Notes: generated by a model from the letters alone, not told the origin. 64,000 nt of DNA from JAJPHW01 sp963771505 (GCA_963771505.1 CAVYTO010000001.1:434001-498000), one strand, 5' to 3'. Shown: positions 45,530 through 55,083, counted from the stretch's first letter. Numbers and translations are program-made.

Positions 45530-46342
45530 TCATTCGCCCTTAGCCGCCTTCATCCCCAGCTCTTTCATCACCATTTGCAGGTCTTTCCAGGCTTCGCCTT
45601 TTTGACGCGGATCGCGTAGGAGGAATGCGGGATGGTACGTAACCGCAAGTTTGGTGCCGCGGAAGTCGAACCAGCGTCCGCGCAGCTCGGACATGGGCGC
45701 GTTCAGCGCGAGCAGCGTTTTTGCCGCGACCGCGCCCAGCGCGACGATCGCTTTCGGTTTGATGACGGCGATTTGCCGCATCAGGAACGGCGAGCAGGTT
45801 TCGCACTCATCACGCTCGGGCTGGCGGTTCGCCGGCGGACGGCACTTAATGATGTTGGCGATATAAACGTCCGCGCGTGTGATGCCCATCGCTTTGATCA
45901 TGTTGGTGAGCAACTGGCCGGAGCGGCCGACGAACGGTTCGCCCTGCTCGTCTTCGTCCGCGCCGGGGGCTTCACCGACAAACATCAGGTCGGCATTCGG
46001 ATCGCCCACGCCAAACACGATCTGCTTTCGATGCTCGCTCAAGCGGCAACGCGTACATTCGCCCAGATCTTCGCGGACGGCGCGCAGCGCCAGCGCCGTG
46101 TCGGCGATGCCCAACTCTGGTTTCGGGCCAAGCACGGGAAGATCGGCCAGCGGGACAGCGACAACTCGAGCGCGAGGGGTCATAGTTTCGTCATCGTTAG
46201 AAATTTCAAGATTAGGAATTTCAGGGTCAGCTGCGATCAGGGCGACATCCTGCCGGTAGAAGTCGTAAATGCCGAGATCGTTGTAATAACGGATGCGCTC
46301 CCGCAGAGCGCTTTTCATTTGCGGATCGAGAACTCGAGGCAT
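45530..46342 (-). CDS. Uracil-DNA glycosylase, family 4 (type 4, iron-sulfur)
   Basis: This 270-residue enzyme removes uracil from DNA. It has the iron-sulfur cysteines (CTRCRLSEHRK and CETC with a further CRPP region), the water-activating/uracil-binding segment FVGEAPGADEDEQGEPFVGRSG, and the late histidine motif TYHPAFLLRDP of family 4. The first 70 residues precede the core and are not conserved; an ATG at 46342 opens the frame. It is divergent in function from its neighbours, being located between the kinase and the pqq operon on the same strand. Confidence 0.92.
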   Translation of the reverse strand: MPRVLDPQMKSALRERIRYYNDLGIYDFYRQDVALIAADPEIPNLEISNDDETMTPRARVVAVPLADLPVLGPKPELGIADTALALRAVREDLGECTRCRLSEHRKQIVFGVGDPNADLMFVGEAPGADEDEQGEPFVGRSGQLLTNMIKAMGITRADVYIANIIKCRPPANRQPERDECETCSPFLMRQIAVIKPKAIVALGAVAAKTLLALNAPMSELRGRWFDFRGTKLAVTYHPAFLLRDPRQKGEAWKDLQMVMKELGMKAAKGE

Positions 46343-46403
46343 CGCACGAACAGGTTATCAGGAATTGATGAAGCCGCTGAGTCGACAGTTGAAGTTGAAA
46401 AGA

Positions 46404-49400
46404 TCAAGCCGACTCGGAAACCGGCACCTCCGGAATTTCGAGGCCGGCCTTGCGGAGGCCGTCCAGCACCTGCTCGGCAAGTGCGGGATCGAACCAGAAC
46501 TGCGCCGCTAACGCCGGGCGCGCAATCGCCGCAAAGCTTGGCACAAGCGCGAGCATTTCCCGCAGGGCGCTCGCCGCTGAGTCAAGTTCTCCGAGCCGCC
46601 CGTAGGCTGCCGCGAGTACCATGTGCGTGCTGGGAAAGTGGGGCAGATTAATCTTGACCGCAAAGCGCAGCGCGCCGCGATAATCGCCCTGGCGGTACGC
46701 GTTTAAGAACAGGGGAAACCAATACCATCCCGGATGATGCGGATTCAGCGCCACAGCTCGGTCCACCATTGCGCAACCGCGCTCCCATTCGCCGGCGTAG
46801 GCCGTTAGCGCGCCCATGTGGGCGAGCGAGCATCCGTCCATCGGATTAAGCGCGATCGTGTGTTCCGCCGCGGTGCGAAACGCCTGGATCTCCTTGCGAT
46901 GGAACTGGACGACGGCAAGCGCATGAAAAGCCCGGTGATTGGAAGGCTCGAGGTCAACCGCTTTTCGTGCAGCAGCGAGCGCGCGTTCGAGTGAGTCGGG
47001 CTGTCCGCCGAAGCCCTGGGCATACCCGTCTGCATAGAGGATTGCCAGCATGGCCCAGCCATAGGCGTAACCCGGAACGTCTTGCACCGCCCGTTCAAGA
47101 GCGGTTAGCGCGTGGGCGTGATCTTCGGCGGTGATGCGTTCTGCATAAATGAAGCTGCGCAGAACGGCTTCGTACGGAGTCAACTGCCCGGGGGTCTTGC
47201 CTCTGATCGCTTCGCTCATGCTGTGCGGCAGGATTCCGTGCGCGTCAGCGATGGTCGAAACAATGTGCGGGACCAGTTCGTCCTGGAGCGTGAATAGGGC
47301 TTCGGGGTTGAAGTTGCGCTCGTACGTCTCGGCCCAGAGATGAGCGCCGGAGCCTGCGTCAACTAACTGCACGGCAACCCGCAGCTTTGTTCCGGCGAGC
47401 CGCAAATTCCCTTCAATTACATAACGCGCGCCAAGTTCTTTACCGATCACTCCGACTTCGCCGGACTCTTGAGAGTAGCGAGCGATTGAGCTTTTGGCGA
47501 TAACCCGTAGATAGGGAAAGCGGGACATGCCGGTGATGATGTCGTCGGTCAGTCCTTCAGCCAGCGCCGGAATGTCGTGGTTCTCGCCCCTATATTTGAA
47601 AGGGAGTACGGCGACCCAGAAGGCTTCTACGTCTCGAGAGGCGGACCGCGTTCCGCTGGAAATTGCCGCTGGACGTGAGATCTGCGATGCGCCGCTCGGT
47701 AATGCTTCGAATGCGATTTCCAGCCCTGCCTTGCGCAGTCCGTCGAGGAGGTGCTCGATCAACTCCTGGCTATACCACTTGGCATATTCTTGCCGCGCTG
47801 TCCGGGCGAAATCAGGACGCAGCGCCAGCAAACGCTGCGCCGCCTCGTTCGCCTCTTCGTATCGTCCGAGTTGACCGAGCGCGGCCGCTTGTAGCGCGGG
47901 AATGTGAAAGTAGCTGGGCAGATTCATGCGAGCCACGGCGTCGAGCACTTCCATGTAATTGCCCAACCGGTAGGCATTGCAGCACCGGGCGAAATAAAAG
48001 TAGCCGGGGCAGTTGGGATTCAGCAGCATGGCACACTCAACCATTTCGCAGCCACGATCCCACTCACCCGATGCAGCAATCAGCAAACCAAGATAGGCCT
48101 TTACGGAGGCGTCGAAGGGATTGAGTTTTAGCGCGCGTTCGGCTTCGATCCGGAAGGGAACCATCTCTTTGCGGAAGAAATGCACCGTGGCCAGGGAATA
48201 GTGGCCTAGCGCGTGCGTCGGCGCAAGATCGACGGCACGTTGCGCCGCCGCCAACGCCCGATCAAGCGGATTCGGTTTAGCGTTGAACCCCTGGGCGAAC
48301 TCTCCGCGATAAATCATCGAGAGCATGGCCCAACAGTCGGCGTGATCTGGCGACTCGCGGACCGCGCGCTCCAGAATTGCCCGGACCATCGCGTGTTCCT
48401 CGGGTACGAGGTGCGAGAAATATCCAAAGGTCCGCAGCACAGCCTCGTGCGGAGTCACGGCGTCGTAGCTCTTGCCGCGTAGCGCTTCGCTCATGCTGCG
48501 GGGAAGAACGCCGTACTGATCGGCAATCGTCGACACGATGCGGGGAACGAGGTCGTCCTGTACTTCGAATACGGATTCGGGAGTGAAAGAACGCTCGTAG
48601 GTGTCAGCCCACAGATGCGTACCCGAGTTTGTATCCACCAATTGCACCGCGACGCGCAGCTTCGTCCCGGCGAGACGCAGGCTGCCTTCCATCACATAAC
48701 GCGCGCCGAGTTCTTTACCGATCGCGCGGACATCTCCAAACTCGCTTGAATATTTCGCGGTTGAGCCCCGCGCGATCACCCGCAGGTAGGAAAAACGGGA
48801 TAACCCGGTGATAATCTCCTCTGAAAGGCCGTCGGCGAGAGTTTTCAACTCGGCGCTGCCGCCCGCAAACTTGAAGGGCAACACCGCAACCCAGAAGCCT
48901 TCGTTGGACCGGGCCGCGCCGGAATCCGCTTTTACTGCAGAACGAGAAATTTCGGAGGCCGGACTCGCAATTGGTTTGATCGAATCAATTTCCAGGCCTG
49001 CTTTGCGCAGCCCGTCCACATAGTGCTCGACCAATTCCGGATCAAGCCATACCGCTAAACCAATGCGGGCCATCGCTGGGAAGTTCGGAGAAAGTGCAAG
49101 CAACTCCTGCGCGGCAGTGCCGGCAGCCTCCAAATCGCCCAATTGCGCGTGGACGACGGCAAGCGCCACGTAGGTGAAAAAGTAGCCCGGCATGTTGATC
49201 TTAAGCGCGATGCTCAGCGCGCCGCGATAATCGCGCTGGCGGTATGCATTGTGGAACAATGGAAACCAGTACCAGCCTGGATGGTTCGGATTGAGCCGCA
49301 TTGCCTGTTCAACCACTGAGCAGCCGCGCTCCCAGTCGCCGCTCGAAGCCATCAAGCCGCCCATGTTCGCGGCCATGCTTCCATCCAGAGGATTAAGCGC

Positions 49401-50170
49401 GATGGCTCGCTCGGCTGCGGTACGAAAAGCCTGGATTTCTTTCCTGTGGAAATGGGCCGAGGCTAGCGCCTGGTAGCACCGATGATTGGCTGGCTCGAAG
49501 TTGACCGCCTGCCGCGCTGCCTTCAGCGCACGGCCCAAGGGGTCGGGCTGGCCCCCAAATCCTTGGGCGTATTCGTCTCCCCAGATCAGCGACAGCATTG
49601 CCCAGGCGGTGCCATATTCGGGCGCAATTCTTACGGCGTATTCCAGGGCGGCCCGCACCGTGGAATGTTCCTCGCTTGAAATCCGATCATGATAACCGAA
49701 GCTGCGTAGCACCGCTTCATACGGGCTTAACTGCTCGGGAGTCTTACCGCGCACCAGGTCGCCCATGCTGCGTGGCAGGACACCGCTCATATCGGCGATC
49801 GTCGAAACGATGCGTGGAACCAGACCGTCTTGCAACTCGAAAATCGCATCCGGCGCGAACGCGCGCTCGTAAGTTTCCGCCCATAGGTGAGAGCCTGAAG
49901 TCGCGTCCACCAGTTGCACTGCCAGGCGCAACTTAGTCCCAGCAAGGCGCAGACTACCTTCCATCACAAAGCGCGCGCCGAGTTCCCTGCCGATGGTCCG
50001 CACGTCGCCCGACTCGCTGGCAAAGCGCGAAGTCGAAGTGCGCGCAATCACGCGTAAGTATGAAAAGCGCGACAGGCCGGTGACGATATCTTCGGTCAGC
50101 CCCGAGGCCAGCGCCGTTATGTCAGCATTGCTGCCGCTGTCCTTAAATGGAAGTACCGCGACCCAGAATC
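46404..50170 (-). repeat. Three in-frame tandem repeats of about 1.27 kb
   Basis: The marker ACCCAG (plus strand) at the start of each module occurs at 50161, 48889 and 47614, a spacing of 1272 and 1275 bases, so the units are 424 and 425 codons long. The last unit ends at the stop codon at 46404. The copies differ at many positions along their length, so they are old duplications rather than an assembly artefact. Confidence 0.85.
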
Positions 50171-51092
50171 CTTCATCTGCACGCGCCGAGCCTGAATCGG
50201 GTGCGGGTACGGCTCGCGAAGCCGAACTCGAGGAATGCGTAAATCGGGCCGCTTGCCGCGCCAGATCGCGAAACTCATTGCTCACGTCGCGCGCGGTCTG
50301 CATGCGATGGCGCGGGTCTTTCTCGAGGCAACGCCGAATGATGCGCGCCATATCGACTGAGAGATCGGAACGCACGTCGGTCACCGGAGGCGGAGTGTCC
50401 CGTAAGATCGCCGAGGCCAATTCCGCCGAAGACGTTCCCTCAAACGGTCGCCGCCCGGTTGCCATCTCGTGCAGCACGACACCCAGCGAAAAAATATCGG
50501 TGCGATGATCCAGGACGCGCCCAGAAATTTGCTCGGGCGACATGTAAGCTGGCGTCCCCATGACAATACCGGCTCGAGTGTGCCCTGCGGATGTCATGGT
50601 CGCTCCGCTTGAGGCTTCCGCTCTCACATCTTTCGCCAAACCAAAATCCAACACCTTGATTCTGCCGTCGTCCGAAACCATGATGTTCGCCGGCTTCAAG
50701 TCGCGGTGCACGATGCCCGTTTCATGCGCCGCTGCCAGCGCTTCCGCCAGCGCTCCGGCAATTTCGACAATGCGTTCCGCGGGCAGTCCGTGGGCTGGAA
50801 TCACCCGATCGAGCGACTGGCCGCCGACTAGCTCCATGATCAGGAAGTGCGTCCCTTCGAATTCCTCGACTGCATGGATGGTCACAATGTGCGGGTGGTT
50901 CAGCGCGGCAACGGCGCGGGCTTCGCGCTGGAAGCGCGCCAGCCGTTCGGGATCGAGCGCGACTTCCTGCGGTAAGACTTTCACCGCAACTTCACGGCCG
51001 AGTTTAACGTCGGTTGCGCGATACACTTCGCCCATACCGCCCGCTCCGATGGCGGCGGTGATTTGGTAGTGCGAAATTGTTTTTCCAATCAG
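46404..51092 (-). CDS. Serine/threonine protein kinase with three tandem sensor/TPR modules
   Basis: The predicted protein is about 1562 residues. A Hanks-type kinase domain spans about 1-270 (GAGGMGEVY at 16-24, Lys38 in VAVKVL, HRDLKPAN at 129-136, DFG at 149-151). Then come a Ser/Ala-rich linker and three copies of a 425-residue module, starting near residues 306, 730 and 1155 (FWVAVLPFK, then VIAR, IGRELGAR/IGKELGAR, GSLRLAGTKLR, HLWAETYER, followed by TPR-like helices). The first ATG (51035) would cut off the glycine-rich loop. The frame continues upstream to CTG 51092, giving LIGKTISHYQI, the usual start MIGKTISHY of such kinases, with AAGG seven bases before it. No membrane segment is visible. 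Confidence 0.88.
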   Translation of the reverse strand: MIGKTISHYQITAAIGAGGMGEVYRATDVKLGREVAVKVLPQEVALDPERLARFQREARAVAALNHPHIVTIHAVEEFEGTHFLIMELVGGQSLDRVIPAHGLPAERIVEIAGALAEALAAAHETGIVHRDLKPANIMVSDDGRIKVLDFGLAKDVRAEASSGATMTSAGHTRAGIVMGTPAYMSPEQISGRVLDHRTDIFSLGVVLHEMATGRRPFEGTSSAELASAILRDTPPPVTDVRSDLSVDMARIIRRCLEKDPRHRMQTARDVSNEFRDLARQAARFTHSSSSASRAVPAPDSGSARADEGFWVAVLPFKDSGSNADITALASGLTEDIVTGLSRFSYLRVIARTSTSRFASESGDVRTIGRELGARFVMEGSLRLAGTKLRLAVQLVDATSGSHLWAETYERAFAPDAIFELQDGLVPRIVSTIADMSGVLPRSMGDLVRGKTPEQLSPYEAVLRSFGYHDRISSEEHSTVRAALEYAVRIAPEYGTAWAMLSLIWGDEYAQGFGGQPDPLGRALKAARQAVNFEPANHRCYQALASAHFHRKEIQAFRTAAERAIALNPLDGSMAANMGGLMASSGDWERGCSVVEQAMRLNPNHPGWYWFPLFHNAYRQRDYRGALSIALKINMPGYFFTYVALAVVHAQLGDLEAAGTAAQELLALSPNFPAMARIGLAVWLDPELVEHYVDGLRKAGLEIDSIKPIASPASEISRSAVKADSGAARSNEGFWVAVLPFKFAGGSAELKTLADGLSEEIITGLSRFSYLRVIARGSTAKYSSEFGDVRAIGKELGARYVMEGSLRLAGTKLRVAVQLVDTNSGTHLWADTYERSFTPESVFEVQDDLVPRIVSTIADQYGVLPRSMSEALRGKSYDAVTPHEAVLRTFGYFSHLVPEEHAMVRAILERAVRESPDHADCWAMLSMIYRGEFAQGFNAKPNPLDRALAAAQRAVDLAPTHALGHYSLATVHFFRKEMVPFRIEAERALKLNPFDASVKAYLGLLIAASGEWDRGCEMVECAMLLNPNCPGYFYFARCCNAYRLGNYMEVLDAVARMNLPSYFHIPALQAAALGQLGRYEEANEAAQRLLALRPDFARTARQEYAKWYSQELIEHLLDGLRKAGLEIAFEALPSGASQISRPAAISSGTRSASRDVEAFWVAVLPFKYRGENHDIPALAEGLTDDIITGMSRFPYLRVIAKSSIARYSQESGEVGVIGKELGARYVIEGNLRLAGTKLRVAVQLVDAGSGAHLWAETYERNFNPEALFTLQDELVPHIVSTIADAHGILPHSMSEAIRGKTPGQLTPYEAVLRSFIYAERITAEDHAHALTALERAVQDVPGYAYGWAMLAILYADGYAQGFGGQPDSLERALAAARKAVDLEPSNHRAFHALAVVQFHRKEIQAFRTAAEHTIALNPMDGCSLAHMGALTAYAGEWERGCAMVDRAVALNPHHPGWYWFPLFLNAYRQGDYRGALRFAVKINLPHFPSTHMVLAAAYGRLGELDSAASALREMLALVPSFAAIARPALAAQFWFDPALAEQVLDGLRKAGLEIPEVPVSESA

Positions 51093-51103
51093 ATGGAGGC
51101 CTT
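51090..51103 (-). promoter_or_regulatory. CTG start codon and ribosome-binding site of the kinase
   Basis: On the minus strand the order is TAA stop, then AAGG, CCTCCAT, CTG. No ATG, GTG or TTG lies in frame between the TAA and the ATG at 51035. The CTG is in the place of the ATG of related kinases. Confidence 0.55.
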
Positions 51104-51264
51104 AGGAACCGTCTCGTGGCACGAGTGCTGCCCCCGAAGCGCGGGCACGCACGATTTTACATGTTTCGTTCCGCTCGACTCGGTGAGAACGGAGGAGTCA
51201 GCCCATCAGCGATGCACTTTTCGGCGGGGAAACGGACAACACCAACCGCGGGTAAATGAAGGGG

Positions 51265-51921
51265 TCATTTCAATTCAATCTCGATCACCGATCCTGGAGC
51301 AGAACCGGCATTGGTCAGCGTATGTGCGACTTTAGAGTTAATCCACTGGAAGTCACCGGCTTGCACGTCGTGCGTCATCGACTGTCCGTCGGGAGACGTC
51401 ATTTTCAACGTCATGGGCGTGGCGGCGACGAGCAGATAGGGGCGTTCGTGCGAATGCATGGGGGATGTTTCCCCGGGAGCTAACGACCATTTGTACGCGC
51501 GCCCGCTGGGATTCTCCGCGGCAATGGCGGCCGACTGCGGCGCGGTTGCCAGTGCGGGGCGCTGGAGCAATTCGATATCCAACACCTCAAATGCACTGGC
51601 CCCGACATCGTGGACACGGTGCGTAAACGGACCTTTGGACTCCGCCGATGAAACATCGCCGGGCTTATGCGTTTCGGGGGCGTGTTCCAGCTGGCCCGGC
51701 GCCTGCCATGCAGAGGACGACTCCGCTAGAAAGACCGCAAAACGGTCGTGGAGGTGGGTGTGATACTCCGTAGCCTCTCCGGGAGAAACCTTCACTCGCA
51801 ACACCATCACCGAGTCATTTTTCAAAACGACTTTGTGATGAGGTTCTGCTTCGACCGGTACCGCCGTCTGCCCGAAGGAAAGAGCGGGCCAGATGAACAC
51901 TAGCAATGCGACGATTCTCAT
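51265..51921 (-). CDS. Secreted cupin protein
   Basis: This 218-residue protein starts at ATG 51921 behind GAGGGGAACGGG and has a Sec signal peptide (about 1-18, LSFGQ). It contains two cupin-like halves: YHTHLHDRFAVFL near residue 55 and MHSHERPYLLVAA near residue 150, with later GDFQWINSKVAHTL. Histidines in both suggest metal binding. The substrate is unknown. It lies 17 bases downstream of coaBC. Confidence 0.75.
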   Translation of the reverse strand: MRIVALLVFIWPALSFGQTAVPVEAEPHHKVVLKNDSVMVLRVKVSPGEATEYHTHLHDRFAVFLAESSSAWQAPGQLEHAPETHKPGDVSSAESKGPFTHRVHDVGASAFEVLDIELLQRPALATAPQSAAIAAENPSGRAYKWSLAPGETSPMHSHERPYLLVAATPMTLKMTSPDGQSMTHDVQAGDFQWINSKVAHTLTNAGSAPGSVIEIELK

Positions 51922-51938
51922 ATGCAAACCCGTTCCCC

Positions 51939-53150
51939 TCAGTTGGCCGCAACACGATTGCTTTTCCGTATGCGCACCACTTCGTCCAACACGCGTTGCG
52001 CGACTTCCCACTTTGAGGTTTCCGGTACCTCAACTACGTTGTCGTGGCTGAGGATAGTAACCGCGTTGCGGTCGGAATCGAAACCGACGCCTTCGCGCGA
52101 AACATCGTTGACGACGATCGCGTCCAGCGATTTTGAGGAGAGCTTTTTTCGCGCGTTCTCCAGAACATTTTCAGTTTCGGCGGCGAAGCCGATGATCAGC
52201 TGGGATTTTTTCGCTTTCGCAATTTCCGCGACGATGTCGGAAGTGGGCTCAAGCTCGAGCGATAGCGCGCCACCGCGTTTGATTTTCTGCGATGCCTGGG
52301 ATTTGGGGCGGTAATCGGAAACAGCGGCGGTCTTAATGACGATTGTGGCTTCGGGCAACAGTTTCATCACCGCGTCCCGCATCTGCTCGGCTGATTCGAC
52401 CCGCGTAAGTTCGGCTCCGCCGGGGGGTGAGATGTTGGCCGGTCCGCTGACGAGCAGTACGCGTGCGCCGCGACGCATTGCGGATTCCGCAAGCGCGTAG
52501 CCCATTTTCCCGCTGGATCGGTTCGTGAGATAACGCACAGGGTCGATCTTTTCTCGCGTCGGGCCCGCGGTGATGAGCACGGTTTCGCCGGACAATTCCT
52601 GCGACGATCCTAAGGCGTCGAGCAACATGGCGACGATCGCTTCATTCTCCGCGAGCCGGCCGGAACCGGTCATGCCGCAAGCGAGATATCCTGCGCCAGG
52701 CTCGACGATGCGCACGCCCCGGGCTTTCAATATTTCGAGATTCGATTGCGTGGCGGCGTGGTTCCACATGTTCACGTTCATCGCCGGAGCCACGACAACG
52801 GGCGCGGTTGTCGCGAGATAAAGAGTGGTGAGGAAATCGGACGCCACGCCCTGCGCGAACTTCGCGATTACGTCCGCAGTGGCGGGCGCCACCAGCAAAG
52901 CGTCAATCGATTGCGCCACGGCGATGTGTTCGATTGCAGAATCGATGTTCGGCTGCTGCTCGTCAACGGAGAACAAGTCGGTGATGACTTTTTCCCCGGA
53001 GAGCGCGGCGAAGGTGAGAGGCTTGACGAATTCCTGGGCGGCACGGGTCATAACGACCTGCACGCGAATGCCGCGGTCTTGCAGCAAGCGGACGATTTCG
53101 GCGGCTTTGTAGGCCGCGATTCCGCCGCAGACGCCGAGAGCGATCTTCAT
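51939..53150 (-). CDS. coaBC: Bifunctional phosphopantothenoylcysteine decarboxylase/phosphopantothenate-cysteine ligase
   Basis: CoaBC converts 4'-phosphopantothenate to 4'-phosphopantetheine in two steps of CoA synthesis. The 403-residue protein has the FMN-binding CoaC half (GVCGGIAAYKAAEIVRLL, the active-site region APAMNVNMWNHAATQSNL and CGMTGSGRLAE) and the CoaB half (GPTREKIDPVRYLTNRSSGKMG, AAVSDYRP, KIKR). coaD, acting next in the pathway, is at 6.6 kb. It is followed by a cupin gene and preceded by rpoZ. Confidence 0.95.
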   Translation of the reverse strand: MKIALGVCGGIAAYKAAEIVRLLQDRGIRVQVVMTRAAQEFVKPLTFAALSGEKVITDLFSVDEQQPNIDSAIEHIAVAQSIDALLVAPATADVIAKFAQGVASDFLTTLYLATTAPVVVAPAMNVNMWNHAATQSNLEILKARGVRIVEPGAGYLACGMTGSGRLAENEAIVAMLLDALGSSQELSGETVLITAGPTREKIDPVRYLTNRSSGKMGYALAESAMRRGARVLLVSGPANISPPGGAELTRVESAEQMRDAVMKLLPEATIVIKTAAVSDYRPKSQASQKIKRGGALSLELEPTSDIVAEIAKAKKSQLIIGFAAETENVLENARKKLSSKSLDAIVVNDVSREGVGFDSDRNAVTILSHDNVVEVPETSKWEVAQRVLDEVVRIRKSNRVAAN

Positions 53151-53220
53151 AGCAATTTATCTGGACGACCGCTTACTTTGATGACTGCTCTGCCAGCGAA
53201 GGCGCAAAACGGGAAGCCAG

Positions 53221-53454
53221 CTATACGCCGCCGACCGCTTCATCCACGATCTCGCCTGCCGTTTGCGCTGGCGGCGCCAGTTCAGGAATAATCCACTTCA
53301 CTTTCCCAGCCTGGATTTCATCCTGTGCGATCCGGCAAGGCTTTCTGGAATGAGAGTCGACCACAGGCGGCGCTCCTCCTAGCAGTTGCCGGGCGCGTCG
53401 TGCCGCCACGAGAATATAACGGTAGTTGCTGTCGAAACCTTCCACCAGCATCAT
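53221..53454 (-). CDS. rpoZ: DNA-directed RNA polymerase omega subunit
   Basis: Omega (77 residues) stabilises the beta' subunit of RNA polymerase. The segment FDSNYRYILVAARRARQLL with GGAPP matches the conserved N-terminal part of RpoZ. The frame is open further upstream into gmk, but AAGGAG six bases before ATG 53454 and the beginning of homology decide this start. Position between gmk and coaBC is the usual bacterial arrangement. Confidence 0.88.
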   Translation of the reverse strand: MMLVEGFDSNYRYILVAARRARQLLGGAPPVVDSHSRKPCRIAQDEIQAGKVKWIIPELAPPAQTAGEIVDEAVGGV

Positions 53455-53460
53455 GGCAAT

Positions 53461-53466
53461 CTCCTT
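53461..53466 (-). promoter_or_regulatory. Ribosome-binding site of rpoZ
   Basis: AAGGAG on the minus strand lies six bases before ATG 53454, in the 16-base gap after gmk. Confidence 0.75.
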
Positions 53467-53470
53467 CTCG

Positions 53471-54163
53471 CTAACGTCCACCCGAAGCCGTTGTTGGCTG
53501 AAACGAGGCCAGGATCGGTTGCAAGCGTTGCCGCATATTTTCCAAACGGCAACTCTCGGCTCTGGCCGCCATTGAGCCATCTTCAACGGAGCTTGACCTG
53601 CCCGAACGCTGCTGACGCTCCCACTGCAGGATCGCCTTCAACAGTTCTGTCGATTCCTCCAAGCGGTCGTTCACTAAAATATAGTCGTACTTTTCGTAAT
53701 TCTCAATCTCGCGGGTAGCGGCGACCAACCGTGCTTTAATAACTTCTTCTTCATCGGAACTGCGGCCGCGCAGGCGCTGCTCCAAAGTTTTCAAGTCCGG
53801 CGGAAGAATAAAGATTCTCACCGCTTCCGGCACCCGGCGCTTGATCTGCTCGGCCCCCTGAACGTCAATGTCGAGCAACAAATCGCGTTGCTTCTGCGCC
53901 GCCTCCAACAAAAACCGCCGCGCGGTTCCATAAAATTTGCCATGCACTTTCGCGTGTTCGAGGAATTCATCTTTCTCGATCATGTCTTCGAATTCGGGCC
54001 CGGTCACGAAGAAATATTCGCATCCATTGCGCTCGCTGCCACGGGGCGCGCGGGTGGTGTAGGAAATGGAAAAATCCAAGCCTGGAACCAGTGGCCTCAC
54101 TTCATTCACCAAAGTAGACTTCCCTGATCCTGACGGCGCGGAGATGATGTATACGGTTGTCAT
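53471..54163 (-). CDS. gmk: Guanylate kinase
   Basis: Gmk phosphorylates GMP to GDP with ATP. The 230-residue protein has the P-loop SAPSGSGKST, SYTTRAPRGSERNG and YFFV, and RRVPEAVRIFILPPDLKTLEQRL. The last 30 residues go beyond the usual end and are not conserved. The start ATG overlaps the yicC stop (ATGA). Confidence 0.95.
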   Translation of the reverse strand: MTTVYIISAPSGSGKSTLVNEVRPLVPGLDFSISYTTRAPRGSERNGCEYFFVTGPEFEDMIEKDEFLEHAKVHGKFYGTARRFLLEAAQKQRDLLLDIDVQGAEQIKRRVPEAVRIFILPPDLKTLEQRLRGRSSDEEEVIKARLVAATREIENYEKYDYILVNDRLEESTELLKAILQWERQQRSGRSSSVEDGSMAARAESCRLENMRQRLQPILASFQPTTASGGR

Positions 54164-55071
54164 TCGACGTTCTGTACCTGTTCTCGGGCTTTCTCAATAT
54201 CGGACTTCATGGCCAGACCCATCTCCGTGATTTTGAGCGCTTCTCCGGCGAGGCCGGATGTCTTCGATAGCAAAGTGTTGGCCTCGCGGTTCATTTCCTG
54301 CAAGAGAAAGTCGAGCTTTTTTCCGACTTCTCCGCCTTGCTTCACCAGTCCAATAAAGTGTTGCACGTGGTTCTCCAAACGAACCAATTCTTCCTGAATG
54401 TCGCTGCGGTCGACCAGAAGCGCAACCTCCTGGAGAACTCGCTCGGGATCTGCCTGCGCTCCAATTAGCTCTTGCATGCGACCTTTCAGCTTATCGGCAT
54501 ACGCTTGCTGCACAGCCTTCCGGTGCTTTTGGACCGAAGTCTGTGCTTTTTGAATTCCGCTCATCAACCCAAGCAATTCCTTCTCGATGCCGCGGCCTTC
54601 TTCTTCCCGCATGCTGTCCAGTTGTTTCAATAGCTCGCTGACCGCGGCCATGACTGCGGGTTCCAGGCCATCGACGGCCACTGTGCCAGCCGGTCCCAAC
54701 GACCCCGGCATGCGCAGGACCGCATTCAAGTCAGGCTCCGCGACAATGCCGAACTCAGTCGCAGCGCTGCGAAAGGCGCGCACGTATCCGCCAGCCAGCT
54801 CTTTATTTAATACGAGATCGCCCGTGCTTCCCCGCTCCAGATTCAGGCTCAACTCAATGTGCCCACGGGCTAGTTTTTCTTTGAGTAGACGCCTGAGCTT
54901 CATCTCAAGGCCGTCGCAATCGGGGGGAAGCCGGAAGTGGACATCTAAAAATCGGTGATTGACAGCTTTCAACGAAAGCGTGAAACCGCCGCCACCAGCG
55001 CCGTTGGTCTCCCCGGCATCTCCGGTTCTTCCGGTAACCTGCGCAAACCCAGTCATGGAACGAATAGGCAT
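54160..55071 (-). CDS. yicC: YicC family endoribonuclease
   Basis: This 303-residue protein begins RSMTGFAQV, the family signature, and ends with LDFLLQEMNREANTLLSKT and ALKITEMGLAMKSDIEKAREQVQN, the conserved C-terminal helical domain. YicC/YloC proteins are endoribonucleases with a role in RNA decay in the bacteria where they were studied. A residue run of Gly/Thr (TGRTGDAGETNGAGGGG) near residue 13 is an unusual insertion. The gene starts 12 bases after the ABC exporter. Confidence 0.92.
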   Translation of the reverse strand: MPIRSMTGFAQVTGRTGDAGETNGAGGGGFTLSLKAVNHRFLDVHFRLPPDCDGLEMKLRRLLKEKLARGHIELSLNLERGSTGDLVLNKELAGGYVRAFRSAATEFGIVAEPDLNAVLRMPGSLGPAGTVAVDGLEPAVMAAVSELLKQLDSMREEEGRGIEKELLGLMSGIQKAQTSVQKHRKAVQQAYADKLKGRMQELIGAQADPERVLQEVALLVDRSDIQEELVRLENHVQHFIGLVKQGGEVGKKLDFLLQEMNREANTLLSKTSGLAGEALKITEMGLAMKSDIEKAREQVQNVE

Positions 55072-55083
55072 CGCTTTATTTTC

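Noticed and set aside
45632..46651. Plus-strand open frame of about 340 codons over the uracil-DNA glycosylase
   Set aside because: It is antisense to two genes with clear homology and has an improbable composition.
46404..50170. Assembly duplication as an explanation for the kinase repeats
   Set aside because: The three units differ at many positions throughout and are in frame, which is not expected of an artefact.
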